Assembly: GCA_910587095.1 (NCBI GenBank)
Contig: CAJUMJ010000038.1
Span: 47,451 to 111,450, forward strand
Source of the DNA: an uncultured Lachnospiraceae bacterium
Lineage (GTDB): Bacteria > Bacillota > Clostridia > Lachnospirales > Lachnospiraceae
DNA: 64,000 nucleotides
Direction: 5' to 3'
The stretch's first letter is position 1. Every line of letters begins with the position of its first letter. Made by a program: the position numbers and the translations under genes. The notes under the pieces are model-generated. The model ran no database searches. It was not told the DNA's origin and saw nothing but the letters and a program-made list of their open reading frames with translations. This document shows positions 7,154 through 16,918 of the stretch, one piece after another.

Positions 7154-8735
7154 GGTTCTTATTGTTGACGATGAAGAGCTGGCACGTAAAATGCTGATTA
7201 CAGGCACCGACTGGAATGCGCTGCATATGGAAATCATTGCGGAAGCCGTCTCCGGGCAGGATGCACTGTCCATTATGGAGGAACAGATTCCGGACATACT
7301 CTTTACGGATATTAAAATGCCCTACATGGATGGCATGGAACTGTGCAGCATTGTGACAAAACGATATCCCCATATCAAAATTGTCATTACGACTGCTTTT
7401 AAGGATTTTGATTACGCACACCAGTGCATCAGTCTCGGCGTATCAAATTTCCTGTTAAAACCCATTAACCGCAATGAACTTTTAGCGACACTGTTAAAAC
7501 TCAGGGAACAGATTGAAAAGGAAAAGCAACAATGGCTGGAGTTTGATCATCTGAAAGAAATCCTGCGAAAAAATTTCTCTTACTTAAGAGAACGGTTTTT
7601 ACTGGAATTTTGCGAGAACAGTACCCGTTCTGCTTCCACTGAAAAACAGGTTTCCTACTATTTCCCGGAAGGGATTCCTTCCTATATTCAGGTTACACTT
7701 TTGGAAGCGCACTCTCCTTATGCCGGGAATCTGACAGAAGAAGAACGTCTTCTGCAGGATATGAAAAATCTGGAATTTATCAAGAACCATCTGAAAGGAA
7801 TGGATCATATTGAGATATTTGCAGACAACAAGCATCACCTTGTACTTTTATCCTATTCTCCTGACATACAGGTGATTTCCCTGTGTGAACAGCTTCAGCG
7901 CAGTATTTACCAGACTTCCGGCCATGAAATTCTCTTCGGCATCGGAAATCATTACGACAACTTTTATCAGGCAGATACTTCCTGGACGGAAGCGCTGGAA
8001 TCCCTGAAATTCAGCCGTTTTATGCCAAACCAGCCGATTATTGTTTACCAGAATGACATTCATGTCCAGAACACAGGCTGGACGATCTCCCCTGCCGAAC
8101 TGGAAGATATTAAATTCTATATCAAAGCAGGGCTTCCTGATGCTGTTCAAAAGCATCTGTCCACACTTTATACGGAACAGGCCGGCGGGTTGATCAATCT
8201 GGAACATGCCCGTATTCTGTCTATGACACTACTGTCTTCCGCTGTCAACGTGGCAAACGATATCGGTATTCCACTGGATGGACTGTTCTCCGATTATGGC
8301 AATTCCTTTTTACAAATTCTGTTAGAACCAACCAGTCAGGATCTGCGCAGCCATACCAGTGCATTTTTAAACAAGATGGCAACGGAAATCGCCGCCTATC
8401 GAACCAATAAGAGTAAAAATGTCCTCTGGGAAGTGATCCAATATATTCAGTCACATTTGACGGATTCTGATCTGTCTCTCGGGTCTGTTGCGGAAACCTT
8501 TCATATGAATGACAGCTATCTTAGCCGTACCTTTACGAAGGAACTGGGCTTTAGCTTTTCCAAATATCTGAACAGACTCCGCATGGAGCATGCCATCACA
8601 TTGATCAATACCACTGATTTAAAGGCATATCAGATTGCGGAAGCAGTTGGCATTCCGGATGCCTACTATTTCAGTAACTGTTTCAAAAAATATACCGGCC
8701 AATCCATTCGGGATTATAGAAAAGGAACAACCTGA
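7134..8735 (+). CDS. YesN-type response regulator, AraC family
   Basis: DNA-binding partner of the preceding kinase; the genes overlap by 20 bases. Residues 1-120 form a receiver domain with DD at 12-13, phospho-acceptor D59 in LFTDIKMP, and the conserved lysine in LLKPIN. A long linker (about 125-420) is typical for YesN. Two helix-turn-helix units of the AraC type fill the C-terminus (about 430-530; SLGSVAETFHMNDSYLSRTF, then the QIAEAVGIPDAYYFSNCFKK block). Probable targets are the convergent ABC-transporter operon and perhaps the GH42 gene. Confidence 0.9.
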   Translation: MENSILKVLIVDDEELARKMLITGTDWNALHMEIIAEAVSGQDALSIMEEQIPDILFTDIKMPYMDGMELCSIVTKRYPHIKIVITTAFKDFDYAHQCISLGVSNFLLKPINRNELLATLLKLREQIEKEKQQWLEFDHLKEILRKNFSYLRERFLLEFCENSTRSASTEKQVSYYFPEGIPSYIQVTLLEAHSPYAGNLTEEERLLQDMKNLEFIKNHLKGMDHIEIFADNKHHLVLLSYSPDIQVISLCEQLQRSIYQTSGHEILFGIGNHYDNFYQADTSWTEALESLKFSRFMPNQPIIVYQNDIHVQNTGWTISPAELEDIKFYIKAGLPDAVQKHLSTLYTEQAGGLINLEHARILSMTLLSSAVNVANDIGIPLDGLFSDYGNSFLQILLEPTSQDLRSHTSAFLNKMATEIAAYRTNKSKNVLWEVIQYIQSHLTDSDLSLGSVAETFHMNDSYLSRTFTKELGFSFSKYLNRLRMEHAITLINTTDLKAYQIAEAVGIPDAYYFSNCFKKYTGQSIRDYRKGTT

Positions 8736-8745
8736 CCGTTGTTCC
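8724..8745. terminator. Bidirectional terminator between yesN-like gene and GH43 operon
   Basis: GGAACAAC and GTTGTTCC form an 8-base stem around a 6-base loop that holds the response-regulator stop codon. On the minus strand it is followed by TTTTC, so it serves best as the terminator of the GH43 operon. Confidence 0.6.
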
Positions 8746-8790
8746 TTCCTGCATCCTTTATCGGAAACTGCGCCGGCGCGCTCGATTTTT

Positions 8791-10431
8791 TTAAATATAT
8801 TTTCCGTCAATCTCCATGTCCAATTCTCTATAGGTAAAGTAATCAAAGTCAGCAGGCAGTCCTGTCCCCAGACCGTCCACGCTGAACATCCCTGTGAATG
8901 CTCCCGTAAATGCCGCGTCATAAACGGCTTTGATGTATTCGTCTGACAGTCTGGCAGAATCAAAACGATAAGCCGTCTCCTGCCAGGTATGCCCATCAAA
9001 GGAATAAAAATACTGATAGGAAATCCCTCTGACCTGTACTTTCAAATAAATATAATCGGCTCCCTCTGGAACCGGGATGGGATTCTCCTGATAGACACTA
9101 AAGGTTTTGCCAAGGTCTGTGGCCACAACGTCAATCACCCGTCCATATGTTTCATGCCATGTGATCTGTATGCAAGACCAATTCTTTGTATTATAATAGC
9201 AGCTCAGCCCGGCAGCCTGCTGGATGTTCACTGGTCTGTAGTCAATCCTGGTCTCGGCATCAAAGGTAAAATGCTGCCATCTTCTGGCCACATGAGCCTG
9301 CAGAAAGGTAGACGCTAACGACTGCCTTCCATATAGTCTCAAATGTCCGGGACGTTCCTTAAGCGACATGGTATTTTCTTCTAGCGGTACCCGAAGAGTC
9401 TGAAAATGGAGGCTTAACTTATCTGCATCAAAATCATCGCGTTCAACAGTCTTTTCCTGCTCACAGGCTATCGCATCCACGGGCGCTTCCACTTCCATTC
9501 TTCCTTTATGCCCGCCTGCAATGCGCGGCCAGCCATTATCATCCCATACCAGCTTCTGGATCCCGGTTTCTCTGCCAAGAGGGCACCATCCTCTGTTCTC
9601 TGCGATGGATTCGGTGTGGTGATGGAGTGGTCTGCCCATCAGATGCGCAAAATACCATTCTCCGGACGGTGTCTGCACCAACGAACCATGTCCCGCTTTC
9701 TGAATCGGATGAAAAGGCGCATCCAGTGTCGTCAGCATAGGATCTCCTGGCTGTGTTTCAAATGTATCCTGCAAAGATTCCGCTCTGGCCACCCGTTCCT
9801 GATGCGCGTATACGGTGCCGCCCTGCGCAACAAACAGATAATAATATCCGTTAATCTTATACAAATGGGGCCCCTCTGTAAACCGGTCATTGGTTCCCTT
9901 ATAAATCACCCACGGCTCCCCGGTCAGTTTCCGCTCTTTCTCGGAATACTCCGTACACATAATCCCATAAAAAGGATGATGAAAACTTCTCGGATCCCAG
10001 TACTGGTTGACCAGGTATTTTTTCCCGTTGTCATCGTGGAACAGTGACGCGTCGAATCCTGCACAGTTTAAAACAATCGGGTCAGACCATGGCCCCATGA
10101 TATCTTTTGCCGTGATCAGATAATTGACGCAGTCCTTGTAAGCGCCATCGGTGACTTTCACATCCGTATACACAAGGTAGAAAGTTCCATTGTCATAAGA
10201 TAAGTCCGGCGCCCATATGCCGCCCGAATCCGGTTCGCCCCACATATTCAGAAGCCGTTTCTCCTGTAACGGATATGTGAGCAGTTTCCAGTGCACCAGA
10301 TCTTTGGATGTGTGAATTCTGACACCCGGCCACCACTCAAAAGTTGATGATGCCATATAATAAGTATCTTTTACCCGGATCAGACTGGGATCCGGATGAA
10401 ACCCTCTTAAAACTGGATTTTGTATTTTCAT
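8791..10431 (-). CDS. GH43 beta-xylosidase (subfamily 11 type)
   Basis: Cytoplasmic enzyme of 546 residues that releases xylose from the non-reducing end of xylo-oligosaccharides, sometimes also arabinose. The five-bladed propeller shows the catalytic triad D14 (FHPDPS), D127 (GFDASL) and E186 (TEGPHL); these numbers equal those known for the Selenomonas ruminantium xylosidase. The C-terminal beta-sandwich (about 330-546) shapes the active site in this subfamily. There is no signal peptide, so substrates must arrive through the transporter. The start at 10431 follows AAAGGAGTCAGGC; an upstream ATG at 10467 would overlap the permease gene. It is the last gene of the operon. Confidence 0.92.
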   Translation of the reverse strand: MKIQNPVLRGFHPDPSLIRVKDTYYMASSTFEWWPGVRIHTSKDLVHWKLLTYPLQEKRLLNMWGEPDSGGIWAPDLSYDNGTFYLVYTDVKVTDGAYKDCVNYLITAKDIMGPWSDPIVLNCAGFDASLFHDDNGKKYLVNQYWDPRSFHHPFYGIMCTEYSEKERKLTGEPWVIYKGTNDRFTEGPHLYKINGYYYLFVAQGGTVYAHQERVARAESLQDTFETQPGDPMLTTLDAPFHPIQKAGHGSLVQTPSGEWYFAHLMGRPLHHHTESIAENRGWCPLGRETGIQKLVWDDNGWPRIAGGHKGRMEVEAPVDAIACEQEKTVERDDFDADKLSLHFQTLRVPLEENTMSLKERPGHLRLYGRQSLASTFLQAHVARRWQHFTFDAETRIDYRPVNIQQAAGLSCYYNTKNWSCIQITWHETYGRVIDVVATDLGKTFSVYQENPIPVPEGADYIYLKVQVRGISYQYFYSFDGHTWQETAYRFDSARLSDEYIKAVYDAAFTGAFTGMFSVDGLGTGLPADFDYFTYRELDMEIDGKYI

Positions 10432-10450
10432 GCCTGACTCCTTTCTGCGA

Positions 10451-11281
10451 TCAGCCTTTGACCGCACCGGCTACCATGCCGCTTTGCACTTGATTGCTGA
10501 ATAACAGATAAATGACAACAGTTGGCAGGGTAGCAACCACAAGACCCGCTCCCATCGTTCCCCAATCGGTCGTATATTGTCCTACCATCTGCATGATGCC
10601 GACTGTCAATGTCCTGTATTTTTCCGAATTGATAAAGGTGATGGCAAACATCATCTCATTCCAGGTTGAGAGGAATGTAAAGATAGAGATGGTTGCCAGT
10701 GCCGGTTTCACCAATGGAAGCACAATGGAAAAAAAGGTCCGAAATATCCCGCAGCCGTCCAGAAAAGCCGACTCCTCCAGCTCCAGAGGCAATACCTGGA
10801 AGAACCCTATCATAAAAAAGATTGCCATCGGCAGCGCAAACGCGATATAGGGGACAATAATTGCCTGATATGTGTCCAGCATTTTTAGGTTCCGCAGCAT
10901 AATAAATACGGGAAGAAGCACCGCATGAAGCGGGATCATCAGTCCGATGGAAAAAAAAGGCTTGATAAAACGATTGGCTTTTACTTTCATTCTGGCGATT
11001 GCATAAGAAACCATACATGCCAGAATATCAGAGATCAGAATGACAATGGCAGTCACGAAGATGCTGTTTAACAAATAATGTCCCACATTCGCGTTAAATA
11101 GCGCATTTTGATAATTGGACCAATGAAATTCCCTGGGAATTCCCATAACATTGCCGCTGTAGATTTCGTTATTATCTTTCAGGGAAAAGAATGCAAGAAA
11201 GAGTAACGGATAAATCTGTACAATAGCAAAGACTACTAACAGAATATGAAGCAGAACTTTTATCGGTTTTATCTTTTTCAT
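10451..11281 (-). CDS. Carbohydrate ABC transporter permease (MalG type)
   Basis: Inner-membrane subunit, 276 residues with six predicted membrane segments. The EAA motif that docks the ATPase is visible as EESAFLDGCGIFRTFFSIVLP (in short EESAFLDG...G...P) near residue 190. It follows the partner permease by 11 bases and its start follows GGAGGAAAAGAG. No ATPase gene is in the operon; Firmicutes commonly use a shared MsmK/UgpC-type ATPase encoded elsewhere. Likely cargo is xylo- or arabino-oligosaccharides given GH43 next door. Confidence 0.9.
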   Translation of the reverse strand: MKKIKPIKVLLHILLVVFAIVQIYPLLFLAFFSLKDNNEIYSGNVMGIPREFHWSNYQNALFNANVGHYLLNSIFVTAIVILISDILACMVSYAIARMKVKANRFIKPFFSIGLMIPLHAVLLPVFIMLRNLKMLDTYQAIIVPYIAFALPMAIFFMIGFFQVLPLELEESAFLDGCGIFRTFFSIVLPLVKPALATISIFTFLSTWNEMMFAITFINSEKYRTLTVGIMQMVGQYTTDWGTMGAGLVVATLPTVVIYLLFSNQVQSGMVAGAVKG

Positions 11282-11292
11282 CTCTTTTCCTC

Positions 11293-12168
11293 CTAATAAG
11301 TCATATTTTCTACTTTAAAGAATTTCTCGATCAGGAAATAGAACACAAAACATTCCAGCACGATGAAGATTGCCATAGCACTGCCTGCCCCATATTCCAT
11401 TCTGGTGAAAATAGAGTTATACATCAGGGTGCTTGGCACCTCGCTCGCGTGTAAAGGGCCGCCTTTGGTCAGAACCCATATCAGATCAAAAAGCTTCAGA
11501 GAACCGATCACCGCAAAAGTCAGACTTACTTTCATGGTGCTCTTAATCAGGGGAATCGTCACGTGGAAAGCCATCTGGCGCTCATTTGCCCCATCAATCT
11601 GCGCCGCCTCATAGATATCTGCGGGTACGCTCTTGATGCCTGTATAGAGGATCAGCATATGATAGCCGATATACTGCCATACGATGGGAAAAAAGGATGC
11701 GGCAAGCACGAACCGTTTATCACCCAGCCAGTCCTGTCCCTGCAGACCAAAGTTTTTCAAAATGGCATTCAGCGCGCCGTAATCGGGATTATATATTTTC
11801 AAGAACAGTTGCCCGATCACCACGGTAGAAAGTAATACGGGGATAAAATATATTGTCCTGTATATTTTTTCGCCCTTCACGTTTCTTGCTAATACAAGAG
11901 CAAAAAACAGCGCCGGTATTAACTGCCCCACAATCGATGCGACCGCCAGAATAAGGGAATTGCGGGCCGATATCAGGAAGGCATCGTTTTTTAATAGATC
12001 CAGATAATTTTCGATGCCTATAAATACTTTGGCTCCAATCCCATCCCACTGCATCGTACTGTAATAGCCTGACATGGCGATCGGGACAAATGCCATGACC
12101 AGATAAATCACCAGCGCCGGAAGTACAAAAATCCAATATGCCTTTTTATTTCCAAGCATCTTCTGCAT
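11293..12168 (-). CDS. Sugar ABC transporter permease (MalF/UgpA type)
   Basis: Inner-membrane subunit, 291 residues, six predicted membrane segments. The EAA loop reads YEAAQIDGANERQMAFHVTIP (about residue 190), the standard ATPase contact. The ATG follows GGAGATAAGTT. Together with the next gene it forms the heterodimeric channel for the solute-binding protein encoded upstream. Confidence 0.9.
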   Translation of the reverse strand: MQKMLGNKKAYWIFVLPALVIYLVMAFVPIAMSGYYSTMQWDGIGAKVFIGIENYLDLLKNDAFLISARNSLILAVASIVGQLIPALFFALVLARNVKGEKIYRTIYFIPVLLSTVVIGQLFLKIYNPDYGALNAILKNFGLQGQDWLGDKRFVLAASFFPIVWQYIGYHMLILYTGIKSVPADIYEAAQIDGANERQMAFHVTIPLIKSTMKVSLTFAVIGSLKLFDLIWVLTKGGPLHASEVPSTLMYNSIFTRMEYGAGSAMAIFIVLECFVFYFLIEKFFKVENMTY

Positions 12169-12221
12169 AACTTATCTCCTCCAACTATGAATTGTCCTAC
12201 AAATTTCCTATAAGAGAATAA

Positions 12222-12249
12222 GAGAATCCGAAAAAACTTCCGGATTCTC
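12222..12249 (-). terminator. Intercistronic stem-loop between binding protein and permeases
   Basis: GAGAATCCG and CGGATTCTC form a perfect 9-base stem around a 10-base loop, followed on the minus strand by TTATTCTCTT. Lying just after the binding-protein stop, it can act as a partial terminator or a 3' end stabiliser that lets the binding protein be made in excess over the permeases. Confidence 0.6.
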
Positions 12250-12258
12250 CGCATATGA

Positions 12259-13647
12259 TTACTCGTTTATAGCCTGCAGATTCTTACAGAACTCTTCCGG
12301 AGTGACAGAGCCGTCGATCAACTTGGCAATCTCATTCATAATCGTATCCGCCTTGGATCCGCCGGTCAAAGAATCTAACCAATATACATAACCTGTTGCA
12401 TCTGATGTCAAACTTGCAATTTCCTGTGATAAGCGGTTCAAATCGGAAGTGTCTCCCATATCCGCTTCCCATGCAGGCATTCCGGAACCTGCAAGATACT
12501 GATCTTTGGACATTTTTTCACATATGTACTGTGCCACCGCTGCTGCTTCTGCAGGATGCTCTGTATTACTGCTCACAAGAAATGTTTCACCCGATCCGCC
12601 ATGGAATTCGTCAATTGATCCTTTGCCGCCCTCGATGACAGGGAATTTGATAACGGAAATCTTGCCCTTAACCGCCGCATCCTCCGCTTCACAATCACCG
12701 TTTAACCAACTACCCATGAACATCATAGCTGCTCTTCCCTGCTTGAAAGCTGCCACAGCGTCATCCTCCGACGTCCCCATGGCACTGCTTCCGAAACCGC
12801 CTTTGGCTGCAAGTTCCTGTACTTTTGCAGCGGCAGCCGCAATTTCCGGGGTATCAAAAGATGCGGTACCGTTTAATGCTGCATTAAAATCTTCTGCACC
12901 TGCCATTCTGATGGCATGAATTCCAAAGATCATCAGCCCCGGCCACAAATCCTTTTCTCCTAAAGAAATGGGTGTGATACCGGCTGCATTGAAAGCATCT
13001 ACTGCCTCTAATAATTCATCGTAAGTCTCCGGCACTTTCACATTGTTCTGCTCAAAAAGTTCTGTGTTGATATACAGGGAAGCAACTGCCACACTATACG
13101 GATAGCCGTATGTCTTACCATCAAAGATAAAGTTATCCAGAGTTCCGCCTAAGATACGGCTTTTCACATCATCCGTCATATACTCATCCAAAGGCAGAAC
13201 CAATCCTGCGTCTACATATGGTTTCATGGTTCCTGCACCCCAGTTAAAAAACACATCCGGAAGTTCGTTGCCCGCCATGGCGGTTTTGAGTTTGACCTTA
13301 TAGGATTCGGATTCCGTTCCTTCATGGATGACTTCCACATTCGGCATTTCTGTCTTGATGGTTTCCAATGCATTATAAAAAGCGACGTAATTACCGTCTG
13401 TGGAGTTGGGATCGGAAAACTGTGACCATAAAGTGATTGTCACTTTCTCACCTGATGCCTCTGCATCGGCTGCTCCACTGTCGGCTTCCTCATTACCGGA
13501 TGTTTCTCCGACAGGTGATTCTGCTGTCGCTGTTTCATCACCCTGTGTCCCTGTTGTGTTCTCTTCTGAAGCACCGCAGGCTGTGCAGCCAAGCACCATG
13601 ACTACTGACATCATGACTCCGATTGTCTTTAATAATTTCTTTTTCAT
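12259..13647 (-). CDS. Extracellular solute-binding lipoprotein (family 1)
   Basis: First gene of the sugar uptake operon, 462 residues. It begins with a lipoprotein signal (MKKKLLKTIGVMMSVVMV, then LGC with the lipid-bearing cysteine near 21, or alternatively C24), followed by an acidic Glu/Gly/Ser linker to about residue 70 and a family 1 sugar-binding fold (VTITLWSQFSDPNS at its start). The start follows GGAGAGGTT; the longer in-frame ORF to 13872 has no site. It delivers oligosaccharides to the two permeases. Confidence 0.9.
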   Translation of the reverse strand: MKKKLLKTIGVMMSVVMVLGCTACGASEENTTGTQGDETATAESPVGETSGNEEADSGAADAEASGEKVTITLWSQFSDPNSTDGNYVAFYNALETIKTEMPNVEVIHEGTESESYKVKLKTAMAGNELPDVFFNWGAGTMKPYVDAGLVLPLDEYMTDDVKSRILGGTLDNFIFDGKTYGYPYSVAVASLYINTELFEQNNVKVPETYDELLEAVDAFNAAGITPISLGEKDLWPGLMIFGIHAIRMAGAEDFNAALNGTASFDTPEIAAAAAKVQELAAKGGFGSSAMGTSEDDAVAAFKQGRAAMMFMGSWLNGDCEAEDAAVKGKISVIKFPVIEGGKGSIDEFHGGSGETFLVSSNTEHPAEAAAVAQYICEKMSKDQYLAGSGMPAWEADMGDTSDLNRLSQEIASLTSDATGYVYWLDSLTGGSKADTIMNEIAKLIDGSVTPEEFCKNLQAINE

Positions 13648-13850
13648 AACCTCTCCTTTCAAACATAACTTAGTTGATGCATTTATTTTAGCTTTTGGAT
13701 TTTTGTATGAGAATAGAATTGCTTTACCATTTTTTAGATTTTTTTGACAAAACAGAGAAAAGATATAAAATTTTGCTTTTTTATATAAAATTTTTACCGC
13801 TTTCCAAATATCGAGTGGGGAAGACTCTACTGACAGCCGTCCATATATAA

Positions 13851-13897
13851 AAAAAGCCGTTATCAATGACATAACCTGTCATTCACAACAGCTTTTT
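13851..13897 (-). terminator. Terminator after the 146-residue gene
   Basis: AAAAAGC/GCTTTTT and AATGACA/TGTCATT make a two-part stem; on the minus strand the stem runs into CTTTTTTTATAT. It ends the gene at 13964-14404. The rest of the 13648-13963 gap is AT-rich promoter-type DNA for the binding-protein operon, without a promoter I would call firmly. Confidence 0.65.
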
Positions 13898-13963
13898 AGA
13901 AAGTTTCACTCTCTATTTTTTCCCTGCAAACTCCCTGCTATTCCGATTATCCCGGAACAATCC

Positions 13964-14404
13964 CTAAAATAATCCCAAAATCTTTTCCTGGAAAGTACTG
14001 CTGATCTCCTCAAAAGTTGTGTAATTTAGCTGCGCGCTGTCCTTAAACCGGCCACGCCATTCATCCCGGATGGCGTCTGCCAGAGATGTCGCGCATTCGC
14101 TCTGCGTCATCAGAATTGCAGGAAACACGTAATAAATCATAAACAAATTGATATCCGTCTGGCTTCTGCTGCTGATTTTCCCCCGCTTTGCAAATCGCGC
14201 ACAAACCGCCTCCGCAAGGCTTTTTGCCACCTGCGCCGCAGCCTCGTCCTTCTCGTCCGCCTGCTCCACAAAGCCTGTCATCTCCGAAAGAGTCTCCTTG
14301 TTCTTTTCCCGAAACAGCTCCATCCGCTCCTTGTACACCTTCTTTTTGATGCGGTACATCATCGCCTCCATATTGTCAAACATCGTTCCAGCCTGTTCCA
14401 GCAT
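13964..14404 (-). CDS. Uncharacterised 146-residue protein
   Basis: I do not recognise the family. The product is soluble and mostly helical: a charged N-terminal half rich in Lys/Glu/Arg (likely coiled coil, about 10-65), a hydrophobic patch around INLFMIYYVFPAILMTQS, and a short C-terminal helix. The start chosen is the second ATG (14404), six bases after AGGAGG; the first ATG overlaps the site. It has its own terminator and lies upstream of tRNA-Trp on the other strand. Confidence 0.7.
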   Translation of the reverse strand: MLEQAGTMFDNMEAMMYRIKKKVYKERMELFREKNKETLSEMTGFVEQADEKDEAAAQVAKSLAEAVCARFAKRGKISSRSQTDINLFMIYYVFPAILMTQSECATSLADAIRDEWRGRFKDSAQLNYTTFEEISSTFQEKILGLF

Positions 14405-14451
14405 AATCATCCTCCTGTCTGTCGCTTTCCATTTTATCTCAAATTTTTATC

Positions 14452-14480
14452 TTGCACAACCTACACACCTGTGTTATAAT
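14452..14480 (+). promoter_or_regulatory. Promoter of tRNA-Trp
   Basis: TTGCAC (14452-14457), 17-base spacer, perfect TATAAT (14475-14480), about 38 bases before the tRNA. Confidence 0.8.
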
Positions 14481-14518
14481 AATTTCCGGTGGTTTCCTGA
14501 TAGTTACCGCCGTATTGT

Positions 14519-14589
14519 AGGGGCATAGTTCAAAGGTAGAACAGTGGTCTCCAAAACCATCGATGTGGGTTCGATTCCTACTGCCCCTG
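14519..14589 (+). tRNA. tRNA-Trp (CCA anticodon)
   Basis: A 71-base cloverleaf: acceptor AGGGGCA pairs with TGCCCCT, the anticodon loop reads CTCCAAA between GTGGT and ACCAT, giving anticodon CCA, and the T arm holds GGTTCGATTCC. The discriminator is G. The 3' CCA is not encoded. It has its own promoter and terminator. Confidence 0.95.
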
Positions 14590-14597
14590 TTGTCATG

Positions 14598-14625
14598 ACC
14601 CGTGAGTTGACGCTCACGGGTTTTT
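14598..14625 (+). terminator. Terminator of tRNA-Trp
   Basis: CCCGTGAG and CTCACGGG (8-base stem) followed by TTTTT, 10 bases after the tRNA. Confidence 0.9.
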
Positions 14626-14659
14626 CAGTATCATCATTACATAAGAGAGGTTAAAACCT

Positions 14660-15163
14660 ATGTCGAAAAAAATAATCGCGGCCCTTTTTCTTTCTCTCAT
14701 GCTTTCCGGCCTGACAGCCGGCTGCGGGGAGGAAAAGCCCCTTTTGACCCCCACAGATTACGATCTGGACGCGGAGACGGCACAGACCATCCGCGGTGTG
14801 AAAATCGGCGACAATCCCGACGCTTTTCTTGCCGCCTACGGAGACTATGACATCCTCTCCTGCGTTGACGGCCAAAGCTACCGTTTTCTCGCTCCGGAGG
14901 AAATTCCCTTTGACGATACCCTTACAACCATTCTGCCCTCTTTTTTTATCGACGGCGCAGCTATCGAGATCGACGGCTTCTGTGAAAATAACGGGATCGA
15001 GAAAGAAAATCTCCTCTCCTATTTAACCGACGAAGCTTACCTGGAACATCACACCGTAGTCTATCAGTATCTCGTCTTCGAGTGGGAAAACGGCCTGATC
15101 AAAGACATCCGCTCCGAAGCCATGGACTACAACAAGGACGGCTCCTACTACGAGGCAAACTGA
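14660..15163 (+). CDS. Small lipoprotein of unknown function
   Basis: A 167-residue protein with a clear lipoprotein signal: basic start, hydrophobic core and LTAGC with the lipid cysteine at 22. The mature part is acidic. It contains GVKIGDNPDAFLAAYGDYDI, a pattern seen in small secreted domains that start with 'IGD...V...YG', but I cannot assign a family. The start follows GAGAGGTT. Its 3' end overlaps the convergent ABC exporter gene by 16 bases. Confidence 0.75.
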   Translation: MSKKIIAALFLSLMLSGLTAGCGEEKPLLTPTDYDLDAETAQTIRGVKIGDNPDAFLAAYGDYDILSCVDGQSYRFLAPEEIPFDDTLTTILPSFFIDGAAIEIDGFCENNGIEKENLLSYLTDEAYLEHHTVVYQYLVFEWENGLIKDIRSEAMDYNKDGSYYEAN

Positions 15164-16884
15164 CTCTCGTAAAGTCCGGCGTAAAACCCTTTCTTTTCGA
15201 GCAGCGTCCTGTGATTTCCCTGCTCGATGATGTTTCCGTCCTTCATGACCAGAATCACATCCGCCTCCCGTATCGTGGAGAGCCGGTGCGCCACGATAAA
15301 GCTCGTTCTTCCCTGCATCATGGTTGCAAAAGCTTTCTGGATTCTGATTTCCGTGCGCGTATCTATGGATGAAGTCGCCTCGTCGAGAATCAGCATGGGC
15401 GGGAGACAGAGCATCACTCTTGTAATGCACAAAAGCTGCTTCTGTCCCTGGGAAAGGCTGCCGCCGTCCTCCCCGATCACCGTGTCGTACCCCCTGGAAA
15501 GTCTCTTGATAAAACTGTGGGCATGGGACGCTTTCGCCGCGGCGATTACCTCCTCCTGGGTAGCGTCCGGTCTGCCCATCACGATATTGTCGCGGATTGT
15601 CCCCGCTTTTAACCATGTCTCCTGCAAAACCATACCGTAGTTTTCCCTGAGGCTCTTTCTTGTCACCTCTCTGATATCCGCGCCGTCCACACAAATTTTT
15701 CCCTTATCCACATCGTAAAACCGCATCAGCAGATTGATCACAGTCGTCTTACCGCAGCCCGTAGGACCCACGATAGCCACTCTCTGCCCCGGCTCGACCA
15801 CCAGGTTTAAATCCGTAATCAGCTTCTTATCCGGCACGTAAGAAAAATCCACATGAGAAAGTTCCACGCGTCCTTCCACATCCCTGAGCGTCTCCGCATT
15901 CTCCGGCTCCGGCGTCTGTGGCTCTTCCTCAATCAGCGCAATGATCCTTGCCGCACAGGCCAGAGCGTTTTGCAGCTCCGTCACCACGCCCGATATCTCA
16001 TTGAAAGGCTTTGTATACTGGTTTGCGTATGAGAGAAAGCAGGATAACTGGCCCACGCTGATCCCCCCGTGGACAGCGAAAACGGCTCCTACCACCGCCA
16101 CGCCGGCATACACCAGATTGCTGACAAAACGCGTGGAGGGATTCGTCAGGGAGGAGAAAAAGATAGCCCGAAGCGAACAATCCTGCAGCCTCCTGTTGAT
16201 TTCGTCAAACGCCTCGAGCGCTTCGTCCTCATGGGAAAAAGCCTGCACCACCTTCTGGTTCCCCACCATCTCCTCGATCAGAGCCGTCTGCTCGCCTCTT
16301 GTCTCCGACTGTAAATGAAACATGGTAAATGTCTTCTTTGCGATAAAGCCCGCGACAAAAAACGACAGCGGTGTCACCAGAACGACAACCCCCGTAACGG
16401 CTACGTTGACGCTGAGCATAAATCCCAGTGTTCCCAAAATGGTAATCACACCGGTAAAAAACTGGGTAAAGCCCATCAGCAGTCCGTCCGCAAACTGATC
16501 CACATCCGCGATCACCCGGCTCACCACCTCGCCGTAGGAATGGGAATCAATATATTTGAGGGGAAGAATCTCTATCCTGCGAAAGGCATCATTGCGGATA
16601 TCCTGCACAATCCGATAGGTCATCTTATTGTTGCACACATTCATAATCCACTGGGCCGCGCCGGTCAGGACGGCAACAAGCGCCATCTGCCGGAGAATGA
16701 CAAACACACCCTCAAAATCCACCCGTCCCGCCGTCACTACCAAATCTATGACTCTTCCGGTCAGTATCGGGAAATACAAGGTCAACGCTACCGTCACGCT
16801 GGCCATCACAATGGACGCCGTCAGATACAGCCAATATTTTCTGATATAAACCAGAACCTTTTTTAATGTTTCTTTCTGTCCCAT
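15148..16884 (-). CDS. ABC exporter, half-transporter with canonical ATPase site
   Basis: Second gene of a heterodimeric exporter pair, 578 residues. An N-terminal six-helix membrane domain (about 20-310) is followed by a nucleotide-binding domain with Walker A GPTGCGKTT, signature SLSQGQKQ, Walker B MLILDEATSSID and H-loop VAHRLSTI. The catalytic glutamate is present here, in contrast to the partner. The start at 16884 follows GAGGAGCGG; the longer ORF to 16998 would overlap the partner. Substrate is unknown; such pairs export drugs, peptides or lipids. Confidence 0.9.
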   Translation of the reverse strand: MGQKETLKKVLVYIRKYWLYLTASIVMASVTVALTLYFPILTGRVIDLVVTAGRVDFEGVFVILRQMALVAVLTGAAQWIMNVCNNKMTYRIVQDIRNDAFRRIEILPLKYIDSHSYGEVVSRVIADVDQFADGLLMGFTQFFTGVITILGTLGFMLSVNVAVTGVVVLVTPLSFFVAGFIAKKTFTMFHLQSETRGEQTALIEEMVGNQKVVQAFSHEDEALEAFDEINRRLQDCSLRAIFFSSLTNPSTRFVSNLVYAGVAVVGAVFAVHGGISVGQLSCFLSYANQYTKPFNEISGVVTELQNALACAARIIALIEEEPQTPEPENAETLRDVEGRVELSHVDFSYVPDKKLITDLNLVVEPGQRVAIVGPTGCGKTTVINLLMRFYDVDKGKICVDGADIREVTRKSLRENYGMVLQETWLKAGTIRDNIVMGRPDATQEEVIAAAKASHAHSFIKRLSRGYDTVIGEDGGSLSQGQKQLLCITRVMLCLPPMLILDEATSSIDTRTEIRIQKAFATMMQGRTSFIVAHRLSTIREADVILVMKDGNIIEQGNHRTLLEKKGFYAGLYESQFAS

Positions 16885-16918
16885 CGTTTCCGCTCCTCTA
16901 TTTTCCTCTGCCTGCTGA